This document shows, one piece after another, positions 9,939 through 19,327 of a DNA stretch of 64,000 nt. Each line of letters starts with the position of its first letter. The stretch's first letter is position 1. The notes under the pieces are model-generated. The model was given only the letters and a program-made list of their open reading frames with translations. It was not told where the DNA came from and did no database searches. This DNA is from Xanthomonas euvesicatoria pv. euvesicatoria. Its GTDB lineage: Bacteria; Pseudomonadota; Gammaproteobacteria; Xanthomonadales; Xanthomonadaceae. Made by a program: the position numbers and the translations under genes. The stretch spans positions 1 to 64,000 of the forward strand of contig NZ_JAJIUJ010000034.1 of NCBI RefSeq assembly GCF_020880415.1. Direction: 5' to 3'.

Positions 9939-10975
9939 ATGGCACTGTTGGTCAACGCCTATTCCACGCTACGCACGCCCCTGTGGCCGGACTTCCTGCC
10001 GCAGGCTGCCTTGCAGCATCGCGACCACGCCGACCCGGAACTGGCCGCGCATCTGCACGGCTTTGTCGGCTATGTGAATCAGGCCGGCGATGGGCAGATG
10101 ACGCAGGCGCGCTATCACCTGATGCGGCATGTGCAGCGGGTGCGGCAGCACTTCAGCTTCGAGGTGGACGATGCGGACCTCGGCGCGCTGGCGCAGTGGG
10201 CCGAGCACGCCAATGCGGTGTGTTTCCTGGCCGACGGTAGCGTGCGCGACCCGCAGGGGCGGGTGCTGATCAGCCAGGGCGAGCCGGCCATCGACGACGA
10301 TGCGCAGGTACCGTATCCGCCCGATGCGTTGCAGCGGCGCGCGCAACAACTTTCCGTGCTGGCCGCGCAAGGCATCCGCGTACCGCCCAGCCTGCCGCCG
10401 GTGCCCGGCGAGGCCGAAGCGCGCGTGCGCGATGCGGCAGTCGTCAGTCGACGCATGCTGGCGTTGTTTTTGCGGTGGCGCTGCGTGCAGAGATCCTGGC
10501 CGCTGGCGATACGCCGCCGTCGCTGGCCGAGGTGGAGACGCGTCTTCCCGGCGTGGCAGATGCGCTGTCGCCGCAGGAGCGCGCGTTCTTCGCCCAGCCA
10601 GCGCCGGATGCGCAGGCGCTGGCCAACTTCGGCTGGCGTTACGAAAGCCTGGCCGTGCTGCAATGGGCCTTGGGTCTGGCCGACACGCTGCCGGAACCCA
10701 ACGCGCTGTGCGATGTACCCCTGGTTGCACAGCGCGCGCTGGACAACGCACAAGCCGCCGAGCGCCCGACGCTGGCGCGACGCCCGCTCGCCGAGCTGCT
10801 GGACACGCTGGACCGCCACCTGCGCCTGCACTGGGCGGTCCGCCAGGCCGGCCAATCCGGTCAGCCGGTCCCCGCCGGCATCGTGCCGGGCGTGGTGTAT
10901 GAGCGGCATTACGCGCTCAATTGGCTACTGCACTTCGAAGACGCCGAGTGGGACGAGGTGGACACGCCGACCTGA
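9939..10975 (+). pseudogene. DUF4272 domain protein, frameshifted in a T tract
   Basis: The N-terminal part (ATG 9939, MALLVNAYSTLRTPLW) is in one frame up to about 10470 and ends with a VVSRRMLALF segment. The continuation VALRAEILAAGDTP, through to the stop at 10975, is in another frame. The switch falls at a run of five T residues (10467-10471): removing two bases or adding one would join the halves into one protein of about 345 residues. The C-terminal half has the DUF4272 pattern (FGWRYESLAVLQWALGL, HYALNWL). DUF4272 proteins are uncharacterised. Either the gene is broken in this strain, or the tract holds a sequencing error or a phase-variable site. A tract of five T is short for phase variation. 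Confidence 0.82.
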
Positions 10976-11254
10976 CGCTGGCGTGCCCCGACCCCGGCGT
11001 TCGAGCGCGGGCAGTGCGGTTGCACCGACGCGGCAGGACTGGCCGGTGCATCCATCCAACACGCGCACACACTGACATCGTGCGGCCGGGCGACAAGACC
11101 GTGCGGGTCTTGGAGGCGATGCCGCATGCCTCTGCGTGCCGTGGTGCGTATCGAGCGATCCGGCAACTGCCGGGTCACCCAAGTCAGCTGACGTCGATGC
11201 TGCAGCACACCTGCCGCGCTGCCGCTACGGCCGTCGGTGGGTGCCGCCCACAGA

Positions 11255-11923
11255 TCAGGCGCCAGCTGCCTCCAGCCGCGCCTGTACCGCGGCAAGCGCC
11301 TCCTGCAGTTCGACGACCGTCGCTTCCAGCGCCTGCATCCGCGCGTCCAGGTCGCTGCTGTCGCTGCCACTGGGCGCGCTCGGTGCCGCACGCGCGGCAG
11401 CGGCCTGCAGCGCCTCCACATCCAGCTCGCCGCTGAGCAGATGCATGTAACGGTCTTCGCGCTGACCGCTGGCGCGCGGCAGTTGTGCGGCCAGGCCGCG
11501 CTGGATCAGCCGCTCCAGGTGATGGCGCACGTCGTCGGCATCGTTGAAACGCGCCAGGCGCTCGCTACGTGCGTACAGCTCGCCCAGCGTCTGCGGGCCG
11601 CGTAACAGCAGCAGGCCGATCAGTGCGACTTGCTGGCGGGTCAGATCCAGCACGCTGCCCAGGCGGTGCTCGTAACGCTCGGCACGCGAAGAAAACTGCT
11701 GGCGCACCAGGCCCAGGGTTTCCAGCTGGCGCAGCGCGTGGTGCACCACGCCAGTCTGCAGATTCAGCACCGGCTCGCGTGCGGTTTTCTGGTTGGCGGC
11801 CACCTGCGCGGCGTTGACGGTGAGCGGGTACGCGTCCGGCGTGGTGGCCTCCTTTTCGATCAGGCATCCCAGCACGCGGGCCTGGGCGGTATCGAGGACG
11901 GGCGGGGGCGAGGTCTCTGTCAT
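11255..11923 (-). CDS. YceH family protein (UPF0502)
   Basis: Winged-helix type conserved protein of 222 residues with no established function. The family signature is clear: near the start '[20 protein letters not shown]', followed by [19 protein letters not shown], then '[15 protein letters not shown]' and [10 protein letters not shown]. The start ATG at 11923 gives [15 protein letters not shown]; longer frames upstream have no family similarity. The C-terminal 45 residues form an Ala/Glu-rich coiled-coil-like tail ([18 protein letters not shown]), which is common in the family. It is divergent from the acid phosphatase gene. Confidence 0.9.
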   Translation of the reverse strand: MTETSPPPVLDTAQARVLGCLIEKEATTPDAYPLTVNAAQVAANQKTAREPVLNLQTGVVHHALRQLETLGLVRQQFSSRAERYEHRLGSVLDLTRQQVALIGLLLLRGPQTLGELYARSERLARFNDADDVRHHLERLIQRGLAAQLPRASGQREDRYMHLLSGELDVEALQAAAARAAPSAPSGSDSSDLDARMQALEATVVELQEALAAVQARLEAAGA

Positions 11924-12263
11924 GGATGACTCCGGGAGGCGATCAGCGCACAAGGATATGCCGATCCGCTGCCGGCGTTCTTCCGCTGCGACGCTATGCA
12001 AGGCGGCCGACGCCATCGACGGTGTCGCGCATGTCAGCGTCGTGCGCCGGCAACGGGCGTGGGCATCCAGGAACGGGCACGGCACATATTCGCCATCGTG
12101 TGGAAGACCGATGCAGCCACGCGGTTGGACGACCGGTATTGCGGCGACCGTCGTCCGTGCGCCCCTGTCATTTCGATGGCGGCGCCATCGGCCAGCGCGA
12201 GCGGTACGGCGCGAACCGGCTAAAATCGCACGCTTTATTGTCGACCCTGTCCCGGTGGATGCC
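11924..12263. other. Divergent intergenic region, YceH-like / acid phosphatase
   Basis: About 340 bases separating the two divergent genes. It should hold both promoters, but I could not assign reliable boxes. No coding capacity is recognised. Confidence 0.4.
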
Positions 12264-13214
12264 ATGCGCCCCTCGCTTTACGCTCCGTTGTCCTTCATCG
12301 CCTGCACCGCGCTGGCCCTGGGCGCCTGCAAGCCCGCCGACACGCAGCCAGCCCCGCACGCGCAGGAAGCCACCGCAACTGCCGATGCCGACGCCAGCGC
12401 TGCGGCCAGCAAGGCCGCAACGTCGTCCACCACTGCACCGGCCGGCGACGACAACCTCAATGCGGTGCTGTGGATGCAGCGCTCGGAGGAATACCGTGCC
12501 GTGGCCGAGCAGACCTATCGCGCTGCGGCCGACAAACTGGACGCTGCACTCAAGCAATCCAACTGGGACGCGTTGGTGCCGGAGGAACGCGGCAATGCCG
12601 CCACCGGCCTGAAGCCGGCGGTGGTGCTGGATGTGGACGAGACTGTGCTTGACAACTCGCCCTACCAGGCGCGGCTGCTGCGCGATGGCAAGGAATACGA
12701 CGAGCTGAGCTGGGACCAGTGGGTGGCCGAGAAGAAGGCCACTGCCATTCCCGGCGTGGTGGATTTCGCCAAGGCCGCCAATGCCCGCGGCATCACCCTG
12801 ATCTACATTTCCAACCGCGCGGTGCACCTGAAGGACGCCACCTTGGCCAATCTGCGCAGCGTGGGCCTGCCGGTGGCCGATGACAGCGTCTTTCTCGGCC
12901 TGGGCACGGTGGTGCCCGGCTGCGAGCAGAACGGCAGCGAAAAGAACTGCCGCCGCCAGCTGGCCGGACAGAAGTACCGCGTGCTGATGCAGTTCGGCGA
13001 CCAGCTGGGCGACTTCGTGCAGGTCACCGCCAACACCGGCCAGGCGCGTGGCGCCTTGCTGCAGCAGTACCACGACTGGTTCGGCGAACGCTGGTGGATG
13101 CTGCCCAACCCCAGCTACGGCGGCTGGGAGCCGGCGCAGTTCAACAACGACTACGCGCAACCCTGGCAAAAGCGCCACGACGCCAAGCGCGCTGCGCTGG
13201 AGGTGGCCCGATGA
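12264..13214 (+). CDS. HAD class IIIB acid phosphatase, lipoprotein e(P4) family
   Basis: Probable membrane-anchored periplasmic phosphomonoesterase of 316 residues. The start ATG 12264 gives a lipoprotein signal with lipobox LALGAC at residues 17-22, followed by an Ala/Thr-rich linker. The HAD nucleophile motif [11 protein letters not shown] near residue 120 has both catalytic Asp residues, and motif II lies in [10 protein letters not shown]. The C-terminal HAD motif is in [10 protein letters not shown]. The stop TGA overlaps the pyrF start as ATGA (13211-13214), so the two genes are translationally coupled. Known members dephosphorylate nucleotides such as NMN, and pairing with a nucleotide-synthesis gene fits nucleotide salvage; the exact substrate here is inferred. 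Confidence 0.92.
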   Translation: MRPSLYAPLSFIACTALALGACKPADTQPAPHAQEATATADADASAAASKAATSSTTAPAGDDNLNAVLWMQRSEEYRAVAEQTYRAAADKLDAALKQSNWDALVPEERGNAATGLKPAVVLDVDETVLDNSPYQARLLRDGKEYDELSWDQWVAEKKATAIPGVVDFAKAANARGITLIYISNRAVHLKDATLANLRSVGLPVADDSVFLGLGTVVPGCEQNGSEKNCRRQLAGQKYRVLMQFGDQLGDFVQVTANTGQARGALLQQYHDWFGERWWMLPNPSYGGWEPAQFNNDYAQPWQKRHDAKRAALEVAR

Positions 13215-13942
13215 GCCGCGCGCCCTTGCCGCTGGCCGCGCATGAGCGGCTGATCTTCGCGCTGGATGTGCCCGGCCACGATGAAGCGATCGCCTGGGTG
13301 GACCGGCTCGGCGATTCGGTGTCGTTCTACAAGATCGGCATGGAGCTGCTGGCATCGGGCGAGTACTTCCACGTGCTCGATGCGCTGGCCAAGCGCGACA
13401 AGCGCGTGTTCGTGGACCTCAAGTTCTTCGACATTCCCGCCACCGTGGCCGGCACCATCCGCCGCCTGGCGCAGTGGCCGGTGAGTTATTGCACGGTGCA
13501 CGGCTGGCACGCCGGCATGCTGCAGGCCGCCGCCGAGGCCAATCACGGTGACATGCGCCTGCTGGCGGTCACGGTACTGACGTCGATGGGCCGCCCGGAC
13601 CTGGCGGCAATGGGCATCGACCGTGAACCGGTGGACGTGGTGGTGGAACGCGCGCTGGCTGCGCAGGCCGCCGGGATCGATGGCGTGATCGCTTCGGGGC
13701 AGGAAGCCGGCCCGATCCGCCGCGCCACTGGCCCGGACTTTTCGATCGTCTGCCCCGGCATCCGCCCCGGCGGCCCGGTCGGCGACGACCAGCAACGCAC
13801 GGTCGGCGTGGCGCAGGCCTTCACCGACGGCGCCGACGCGATCGTCGTTGGCCGCCCGATCCGCCAGGCGAGCGACCCTGCAGCCGCTGCCACCGCCATC
13901 CAGGACGAGATCCGCGCGGCACTGCCGCAGAACGGAAACTGA
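13211..13942 (+). CDS. pyrF: Orotidine 5'-phosphate decarboxylase
   Basis: Converts OMP to UMP, the last step of UMP synthesis. The protein is a 243-residue TIM barrel of the longer bacterial type. Key motifs are LIFALDVPG at the first strand, [17 protein letters not shown] with the catalytic Asp-x-Lys-x-x-Asp array, the TVHGWH segment, and VCPGIRPGG for phosphate binding. The final barrel strand [14 protein letters not shown] completes the phosphate site. ATG 13211 overlaps the upstream phosphatase stop by four bases. The candidate small RNA gene begins about 100 bases downstream. Confidence 0.96.
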   Translation: MSRAPLPLAAHERLIFALDVPGHDEAIAWVDRLGDSVSFYKIGMELLASGEYFHVLDALAKRDKRVFVDLKFFDIPATVAGTIRRLAQWPVSYCTVHGWHAGMLQAAAEANHGDMRLLAVTVLTSMGRPDLAAMGIDREPVDVVVERALAAQAAGIDGVIASGQEAGPIRRATGPDFSIVCPGIRPGGPVGDDQQRTVGVAQAFTDGADAIVVGRPIRQASDPAAAATAIQDEIRAALPQNGN

Positions 13943-13995
13943 TCGGGCCGAAGCAGCGGCCAGCTTCCAAATAAATCAATAGGTAGGCGGCAACA

Positions 13996-14014
13996 ATTAA
14001 AGCATTGCTTTAAT
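13996..14014. promoter_or_regulatory. Perfect inverted repeat overlapping a -35 box
   Basis: ATTAAAGC and GCTTTAAT are exact reverse complements separated by ATT. The AT-rich palindrome stands out from its GC-rich surroundings and overlaps the candidate -35 element of the small RNA promoter, a position that suits a repressor or activator site. The binding protein is unknown. Confidence 0.5.
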
Positions 14015-14033
14015 GTGAAAGTCTCGTTAACAT
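14005..14033 (+). promoter_or_regulatory. Candidate sigma-70 promoter of the small RNA
   Basis: A TTGCTT -35-like element (14005-14010) is followed after 17 bases by TAACAT (14028-14033), a fair -10 element. This would start transcription near 14040, just before the three hairpins described for the small RNA. The -35 matches consensus only in TTG, so the call rests on spacing and on context. Confidence 0.45.
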
Positions 14034-14039
14034 GCCAGC

Positions 14040-14131
14040 GTCCGATGTCAGTCGGAAGCTGTGCCACTCATTGTCCACCGGGCTTGTCCCGGTTTTCGAA
14101 GGGATCGGGCCTTGTGTCCGATCCTTTTTTT
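14040..14131 (+). ncRNA. Candidate small regulatory RNA, three stem-loops with terminator
   Basis: A roughly 92-nt transcript is predicted between the promoter at 14005-14033 and a U-rich terminator. Stem 1 is TCCGA/TCGGA with a six-base loop (14041-14056). Stem 2 is ACCGGG/CCCGGT with loop CTTGT (14077-14093). Stem 3 is GGATCGG/CCGATCC with a nine-base loop, followed by seven T (14102-14131). About 20 unpaired bases lie between stems 1 and 2. No open frame with a ribosome site is seen within it. The layout of promoter, modular hairpins and Rho-independent terminator in an intergenic gap is typical of trans-acting sRNAs. I do not recognise a named family, and it could instead be a leftover pyrF 3' region. 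Confidence 0.55.
14102..14131 (+). terminator. Rho-independent terminator
   Basis: A seven-base-pair GC-rich stem (14102-14108 with 14118-14124) is directly followed by seven T residues (14125-14131). It would end the candidate small RNA and any read-through from pyrF. Confidence 0.75.
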
Positions 14132-14349
14132 GGCCGTCACGTTCGCGTGTCGTGGCGACCGACATCAGTGGCTGGCTGCGTGGTGGCATAGATCGCGCGT
14201 TACCCGCGGCACCAGGCGAGCATGCATCGCCTGGACGCACGCGCGAAGCGCGCCGTTAGCGCACGCTTGGATCCCTGCGTTCGTTATCGGTCATGCGCAA
14301 CTGCCACCACCTTCAGCATCAGTTCCAGCCGCAGTGCAAACCAAGGCAC

Positions 14350-15870
14350 TTACGGTAACGCAGCCGCCTTGCAGTAGCGGTCGATGAATTGCTGGTGGCT
14401 TGGCATCACATCCACGCAGCGGCTGATGGTCTGCGCCACGCTGGCCAGAAAGCCTTCGGCGTCGCGGTCGGGCACCTGGTCCACCAGCGGGTGATATCCC
14501 TGCGGCAGGATGCCCTGGCCCACCAGTACCTGCACCCAGCTGATTTCGGCAAACATTTCTTCGGCATTGCGATAGAAGCGCCCGCTGTCGCGGAACAGGT
14601 CCAGCGTGGTCTGCAGCTCCGGGGTGATCGGCATGTGGCGGCAATGCCGCCAGAACGCGCTGTCGTCGCGCTCGGTGGCGTGGTAGTGCAGCAGCAGAAA
14701 GTCGCGGATGCGGTCGAACTCGAATGCAAGCCGGTCGTTGTAGCGCTGCACCAGCACCGGGCTGATGCCCTCGCGCGGAAACAGCTCCAGCAACTTGGAA
14801 ATGCCGGACTGGATCAGATGGATGCTGGTCGATTCCAGTGGCTCCAGAAATCCGCTGGCCAGGCCCAGTGCGACGACATTGCGGTTCCAGCACTGCTTGC
14901 GCCGCCCGGTGGTGAAGCGCAGCGGGCGCGGGTCGGCCAGCGGCTTGCCGTCCAGATTGGCCAGCAACGTGGCGGCCGCTTCGTCGTCGCTGATGTGCGC
15001 GCTGCAGTACACATAGCCGTTGCCAGTGCGGTGCTGCAGCGGAATGCGCCATTGCCAGCCGGCTGCGCGCGCAGTGGAGCGTGTGTATGGCGTGGGCGGG
15101 CCAACCTTTTCGCAGGGCACTGCCAGCGCGCGATCGCACGGCAGCCAGTGGGTGAAGTCGTGATAGCCGGTGTGCAGCGCCTCTTCGATCAAGAGCCCAC
15201 GGAAGCCGGAGCAATCGATGAACAAGTCGCCGTGCACCGTCTGTCCGGACGCCAGTTGCAGCGATTGCACATGGCCGCTTTCCGGATGCAGCTGCACCTG
15301 CTCGACCAACCCTTCGATGCGGGTCACGCCGCGCTGCTGCGAATACCGGCGCAGAAAGTGCGCGTACTGCGTGGCGTCGAAGTGGTACGCGTAGGCGATG
15401 TTGGCCAGCGGCGAGTTGGCCGGCACATCGCCGGCGGAGGTCATGAACTTGCCGCGCGCAGCCGCCACGGTATTGAGCGTGTACGCCCCCAACGGCTGTG
15501 CTCTGCCGCGTGCGTGTTGCTTGATCCAGTATTGGTGAAACGGCAATAGCCCCAGCGGGTGCCCGATCTGGGTGCCGAAGCCATGCATGTACGCGGTTCC
15601 CGGGCGTTGCCAGTCGACGAACTCGATACCGAGTTTGAAGCTGCCCTGGGTCTGGCGCACGAACTCGGCCTCATCGATGCCGAGCAGGTTGTTGAAGGCC
15701 TTGATGTGCGGCACGGTGGCTTCGCCCACCCCGACGGTGCCCAGCTGGTCGGACTCGATCAGCTGCACCTTGAAAGTGGGCCCGAGCACGCGCGCAAACG
15801 CGGCGGCCGCCATCCAGCCGGCGGTGCCGCCGCCGACAATGACGATGTTGCGAAGTGGAGCGGGAATCAT
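14350..15870 (-). CDS. Tryptophan-halogenase family flavoprotein
   Basis: FAD-dependent protein of the flavin-dependent halogenase superfamily, 506 residues. The N-terminal dinucleotide fold reads IVIVGGGTAGWMAAAA. The conserved Lys region is in GSFKLGIEF, and the halogenase signature WQWRIPLQHR (WxWxIP) lies near residue 270. 'LASGFLEPLESTSIHLI' carries the Glu that pairs with the Lys in true halogenases. The start at 15870 (MIPAPLRNIVIVG) places the FAD motif at the N-terminus; longer frames upstream are not conserved. In xanthomonads and Caulobacter such proteins are commonly found next to TonB-dependent receptors in carbohydrate-uptake clusters, as here, where it follows the two Oar-like genes. 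The true substrate is unknown and halogenation is not proven. Confidence 0.88.
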   Translation of the reverse strand: MIPAPLRNIVIVGGGTAGWMAAAAFARVLGPTFKVQLIESDQLGTVGVGEATVPHIKAFNNLLGIDEAEFVRQTQGSFKLGIEFVDWQRPGTAYMHGFGTQIGHPLGLLPFHQYWIKQHARGRAQPLGAYTLNTVAAARGKFMTSAGDVPANSPLANIAYAYHFDATQYAHFLRRYSQQRGVTRIEGLVEQVQLHPESGHVQSLQLASGQTVHGDLFIDCSGFRGLLIEEALHTGYHDFTHWLPCDRALAVPCEKVGPPTPYTRSTARAAGWQWRIPLQHRTGNGYVYCSAHISDDEAAATLLANLDGKPLADPRPLRFTTGRRKQCWNRNVVALGLASGFLEPLESTSIHLIQSGISKLLELFPREGISPVLVQRYNDRLAFEFDRIRDFLLLHYHATERDDSAFWRHCRHMPITPELQTTLDLFRDSGRFYRNAEEMFAEISWVQVLVGQGILPQGYHPLVDQVPDRDAEGFLASVAQTISRCVDVMPSHQQFIDRYCKAAALP

Positions 15871-15907
15871 GTCGATGCATTCCTGAGCAAGACAGCGGAC
15901 GGACACA

Positions 15908-15933
15908 CGAACGGGGCCAGCTGGCCCCGTTCG
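15908..15933. promoter_or_regulatory. 26-bp perfect palindrome between Oar-like gene and halogenase
   Basis: The two 13-base halves (beginning CGAACGGGG and ending CCCCGTTCG) are exact reverse complements with no spacer. On the leftward transcript it forms a very stable hairpin 42 bases after the receptor stop codon and 38 bases before the halogenase start. No T run follows, so it looks like an mRNA-stabilising or attenuating intercistronic hairpin and not a complete terminator. Confidence 0.6.
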
Positions 15934-15975
15934 AAATACCACATGCCCGTGTCGGCGCATGTGGCAATGCGCGCA

Positions 15976-18900
15976 TCAGAACTTGGCGCCGATCTCCAGC
16001 ACGACGCTGCGCGGCACGTAGTTGATCTCGCCACTGGTGTTGATGGCGATGTCCGGAGCGAACTGACCATTGCTGCCGAAGCCGTTGTAGGCGTAAGCGC
16101 TGTAGTTCTTGAAGTTGAACGCGTTGAGCAGGTTCACACGTGCGTTGAGCTTGAAGTCGCCGGCCACGGTGAACTCCTTGGTGGCCTGGAAGTCCACCGT
16201 GCGGTAGCCCCAGATATCGCCGCCGACCAGGAACTTACCGCTACCCGGCGGGGTGACGCCGACCTGCTGGCAGGTGGCGCCATCGGGATCGGTGAAGCCG
16301 AAGCAGGCGATCGTGTTGATCGGCTCGGGCGTGGCCAACACCAGCTTGGCACCGAAGGTCACGCCCCACGGACCATCGATCGAACCGGAAGCGACAAAGC
16401 GATGTGCGGCCACGGCATCGGACTTCACGAACGGATAGCCGCGGATGGTGGCCTTATCGAAGCCGTAAGGCTCGTCGATGTTGCGGTTCTGGCGCGCGCT
16501 GGTGTGGGTGTAGGACAAGGTCAGGCCCCAACCGGATTCCTTGGTGTACGGCTTGTCGGCCGACAACAGCACCTGGCTGTTGCGCTGCTCCAGGCCGTTG
16601 CTGCCCAGGATGGTGTTCTGATAGCCCGGCACCGGCTCGCCCCACGGCACGTTGCCGTTCTGGAAGTAGGAGCCATCCGGATAGCGGTTGATCAAGCCCA
16701 TCGCGAAACCGTCGTAGCTCAGGATGCGCTGGAAGGTCACATCGGTCAGCCAGTCGCCCACCTGGTTGGTGATGCCGATGCTGTACTGGTCGCTGTACGG
16801 CGTCTTGAGCTTGTTGTTGAACATGAAGAGCTCGGCGCTGCCGGCGACACCGGGAATGGTGTTGAGCTGATCGATGCCGTTGAGATAGCGCGGGTCGAAC
16901 GCCACGCAGGTGCGGTCGGCGCGATAGCACGTGCCGGTGGCCGGGTTTTCGAAATACACCGCCACCGGCGACAGCGCCGCCTTGCTGGTTTCCAGCGCCA
17001 ACTGTTCGAACAGGTTGCGGTCGTACGAGCGCGCGGCACCGCCATGCACGATGGCGGCTTCGTCGCCGAAGATGTCATACGAAAAACCGAAGCGCGGCGC
17101 CCAGGCATCCTTGAAGTTCTTGCGGTTGTTGCCGGTGCTGATGTAGTCGGCCACGTTGATGCCGCTGGGCAGCAGACGGTTTGCCCACGGCTGGCCGGGA
17201 TTTTCTGCGTCGTTGGCATACAGCGCATCGACGAACGCCTGCGAGGTGACGAAGTTGGTGTAGGCCGGGGTGTCTTCGTAATCCCAGCGCACCCCGATGT
17301 TGATCATCAACTTGTCGGTGGCGGCCCAGTCGTCCTGCAGATAGATACCGTACTGCTTGGACGGCGAGACCCCCGTGGCGCGCTGGCCTGGCGTGGTGTA
17401 GGGCGCAATGAAGTCCACGCGGTACGGCGTTGAGTCAATGCTGCCATTGCTGACGCGATAGCTGAACTGCGGATTCAACGCCGCCGCATCCTGCGAGGTG
17501 AGCTCGATGTCCTTGTAGTTCACACCCATCTTGATGGTGTGTTCGCCATGCCACTGGAAGCTGGTGAAGGTCAGATCGTTCTGGATGAACCAGCCTTTCT
17601 GGCTTTTGCGCTGCGCGTTCTTGCCGCCAGCCGAACCGGTGGTGAGGAACGTGCGCTCATCGATATCGGTGGAGCCGGCACGTGGCTGGAAATAGGTGTA
17701 GACGATGCCATTGCCCAGGGTGCGCGGGGTCGGGTTGTTCTCCGAATTTTCGGTGCCGACGATGACCTCGTTGAACCAGTTGTCGGTACTGTGCTGCCAA
17801 CGCAGGTTGGTGCGCTTGTCCTTGTTGATCTTGTCGGTAGCCTGCGCGAGCGTGTTGGTACCGCCGACGTTGGCAGTCTACGTCTCGTCGCGGTAGATCG
17901 TGCTCAATTCGATGCGATCGCGATCGGTGGGCTCGAAGTCGATCTTGCCGAACAACAGGTCTTCTTCGAACGGCATGTTGGCCGGGCCATATTGGTTGGC
18001 CAGGTTGGCCGGCAACTGGCTGACGAAGGCCGCCGCCTCCGAGCTCGGCTGCACGCTCTTGGGCGCCACGTTTTCCTTGCCTTCGTAGGCAACGAAGAAA
18101 TGCATGCGGTCCTGGATGATCGGCCCGCCAAGTGCGAAGCCGTATTCCTTGGTCTGCGAGTCGATCTTGCCATTGGCTTCTTCGTCGGGCCGCTTGTCGC
18201 GCAGGTCCTGATCGGTATAGCGATAGAACGCTTCGCCGTGGAATTCGTTGGTGCCGGACTTGGTGGCCGCGGTGATCGCCGCGCCGCTGATCTGGCCGTA
18301 CTCGGCCTTGTAGTTGGAGGTAATGACCTTGTATTCGCCGATCGCCAGCTGCGGGAATGGATTGCCCTGCGTATCGCTTTGACCGGCGACGCCGCCGCTA
18401 CGCACGTAGCTCTTCTGGCCTACGCCGTCGATATACAGATTGCCGGCGCTGGCATTGGATGCACCGCCGCGCAGCTTGGTGTTGCCGTTGCCATCGACCT
18501 GAAACACCATGCCCGGCACGGTATCGGCAAACTCCAGGAAGTTACGCGTGGCCTGCGGCAACTGCTGGATCTGGCGCGCGCTGATGGTGTTGCCCACTTC
18601 CGAGGTCTTGACGTCGCGAATCATCGGCGCGCTGACCGTCACCGTATCCAGCGTGGTCGCATCACCGGCAGGCGCCGCGGCCGTCTCGGTGCCCAGATCG
18701 ACGATGGCGCTGGAGGCCACCGACAGGGTCACCGTGCGGCTGATGCCGTTGGATTCGACCTTGTAGGTGCCCGGCTGCAGCCCGACGATGGTGTAGTTGC
18801 CGTTCGCATTGACCGGCGCGCGTCGCACCGAGCCGGTGGCGAGGTTGGTGACGACGACTTCGCTGCCGCTCTGCGCGGAAGCGACCTGGCCGCGCAAGGT

Positions 18901-19011
18901 GGCGTTGCTGGACTGGGCCATGGCCGGAGTGGTGGCGAACAACGAGGCGGCCAGGGCGCAGCACAACAGGCTGCGCGCCGGCAGGGTGGAGACGGTGCGG
19001 TGATTCTTCAT
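15976..19011 (-). pseudogene. Oar-like TonB-dependent receptor, interrupted by in-frame TAG
   Basis: Outer-membrane receptor of the Oar/carboxypeptidase-regulatory-domain type. Translation from ATG 19011 (MKNHRTVSTLPARSLLCC) stops at a TAG at 17878-17880 after 377 codons, inside the early barrel (STIYRDET, stop). The same frame then stays open to 15976, so read-through would give 1011 residues, matching the 1012-residue paralogue next door. The intact parts show a signal peptide, a CarboxypepD_reg-like domain (about residues 35-105), a TonB-box-like TTLDTVTVSA segment, a plug domain and barrel strands ending in a C-terminal phenylalanine. A single CAG-to-TAG change explains the stop. The first half could still yield only a useless plug, so function needs suppression or is lost. 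Confidence 0.85.
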
Positions 19012-19018
19012 GACTTTC

Positions 19019-19031
19019 CCCCTCCCAGGGG
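19019..19031 (-). promoter_or_regulatory. Hairpin covering the ribosome site of the first-listed Oar-like gene
   Basis: On the leftward mRNA CCCCT pairs with AGGGG across a three-base loop. The AGGGG strand is part of the GGGAGGGGGAAAG Shine-Dalgarno region just before ATG 19011. The same arrangement occurs before the second receptor (22373-22385). A five-pair stem is small, so occlusion of the ribosome site is an inference. Confidence 0.4.
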
Positions 19032-19278
19032 TAAAGCGCGACGCAGTGCAGTGACTGGCGCGTTGGGTTGGTGCTTTGGTGTGGAACACAGGGACAACAG
19101 GCAACAGCAGCCGCAAGGGCTGCAAGAACAACAAGGGTCTGCGGTGACGGGTGCTTGCTCCTTCAGGCACGGGTCGAGACGGGTGAGGCAATGGCGACGC
19201 GTGGACAATGCAGTGCCGTGGCAATCACCGGGCAATGCAAGACCAACGATGCACCAGGGTGCGTGCCGTGCACGATGG

Positions 19279-19304
19279 CCAGCACAGGCGGCACCCTGTG
19301 CTGG
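19279..19304. promoter_or_regulatory. Hairpin downstream of the second Oar-like gene
   Basis: CCAGCACAGG and CCTGTGCTGG form a perfect ten-base stem around a six-base loop. It lies 24 bases after the stop of the upstream receptor (19328-22366, leftward) and before the next co-directional receptor gene. No T run follows on the leftward strand. Confidence 0.55.
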
Positions 19305-19327
19305 GCGACTGCGGCGATGCTAGCGAC

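Noticed and set aside
15559-17433. Long rightward frame opposite the Oar-like pseudogene
   Set aside because: Mirror frame of the receptor, rich in Val, Gly and His; no homology seen.
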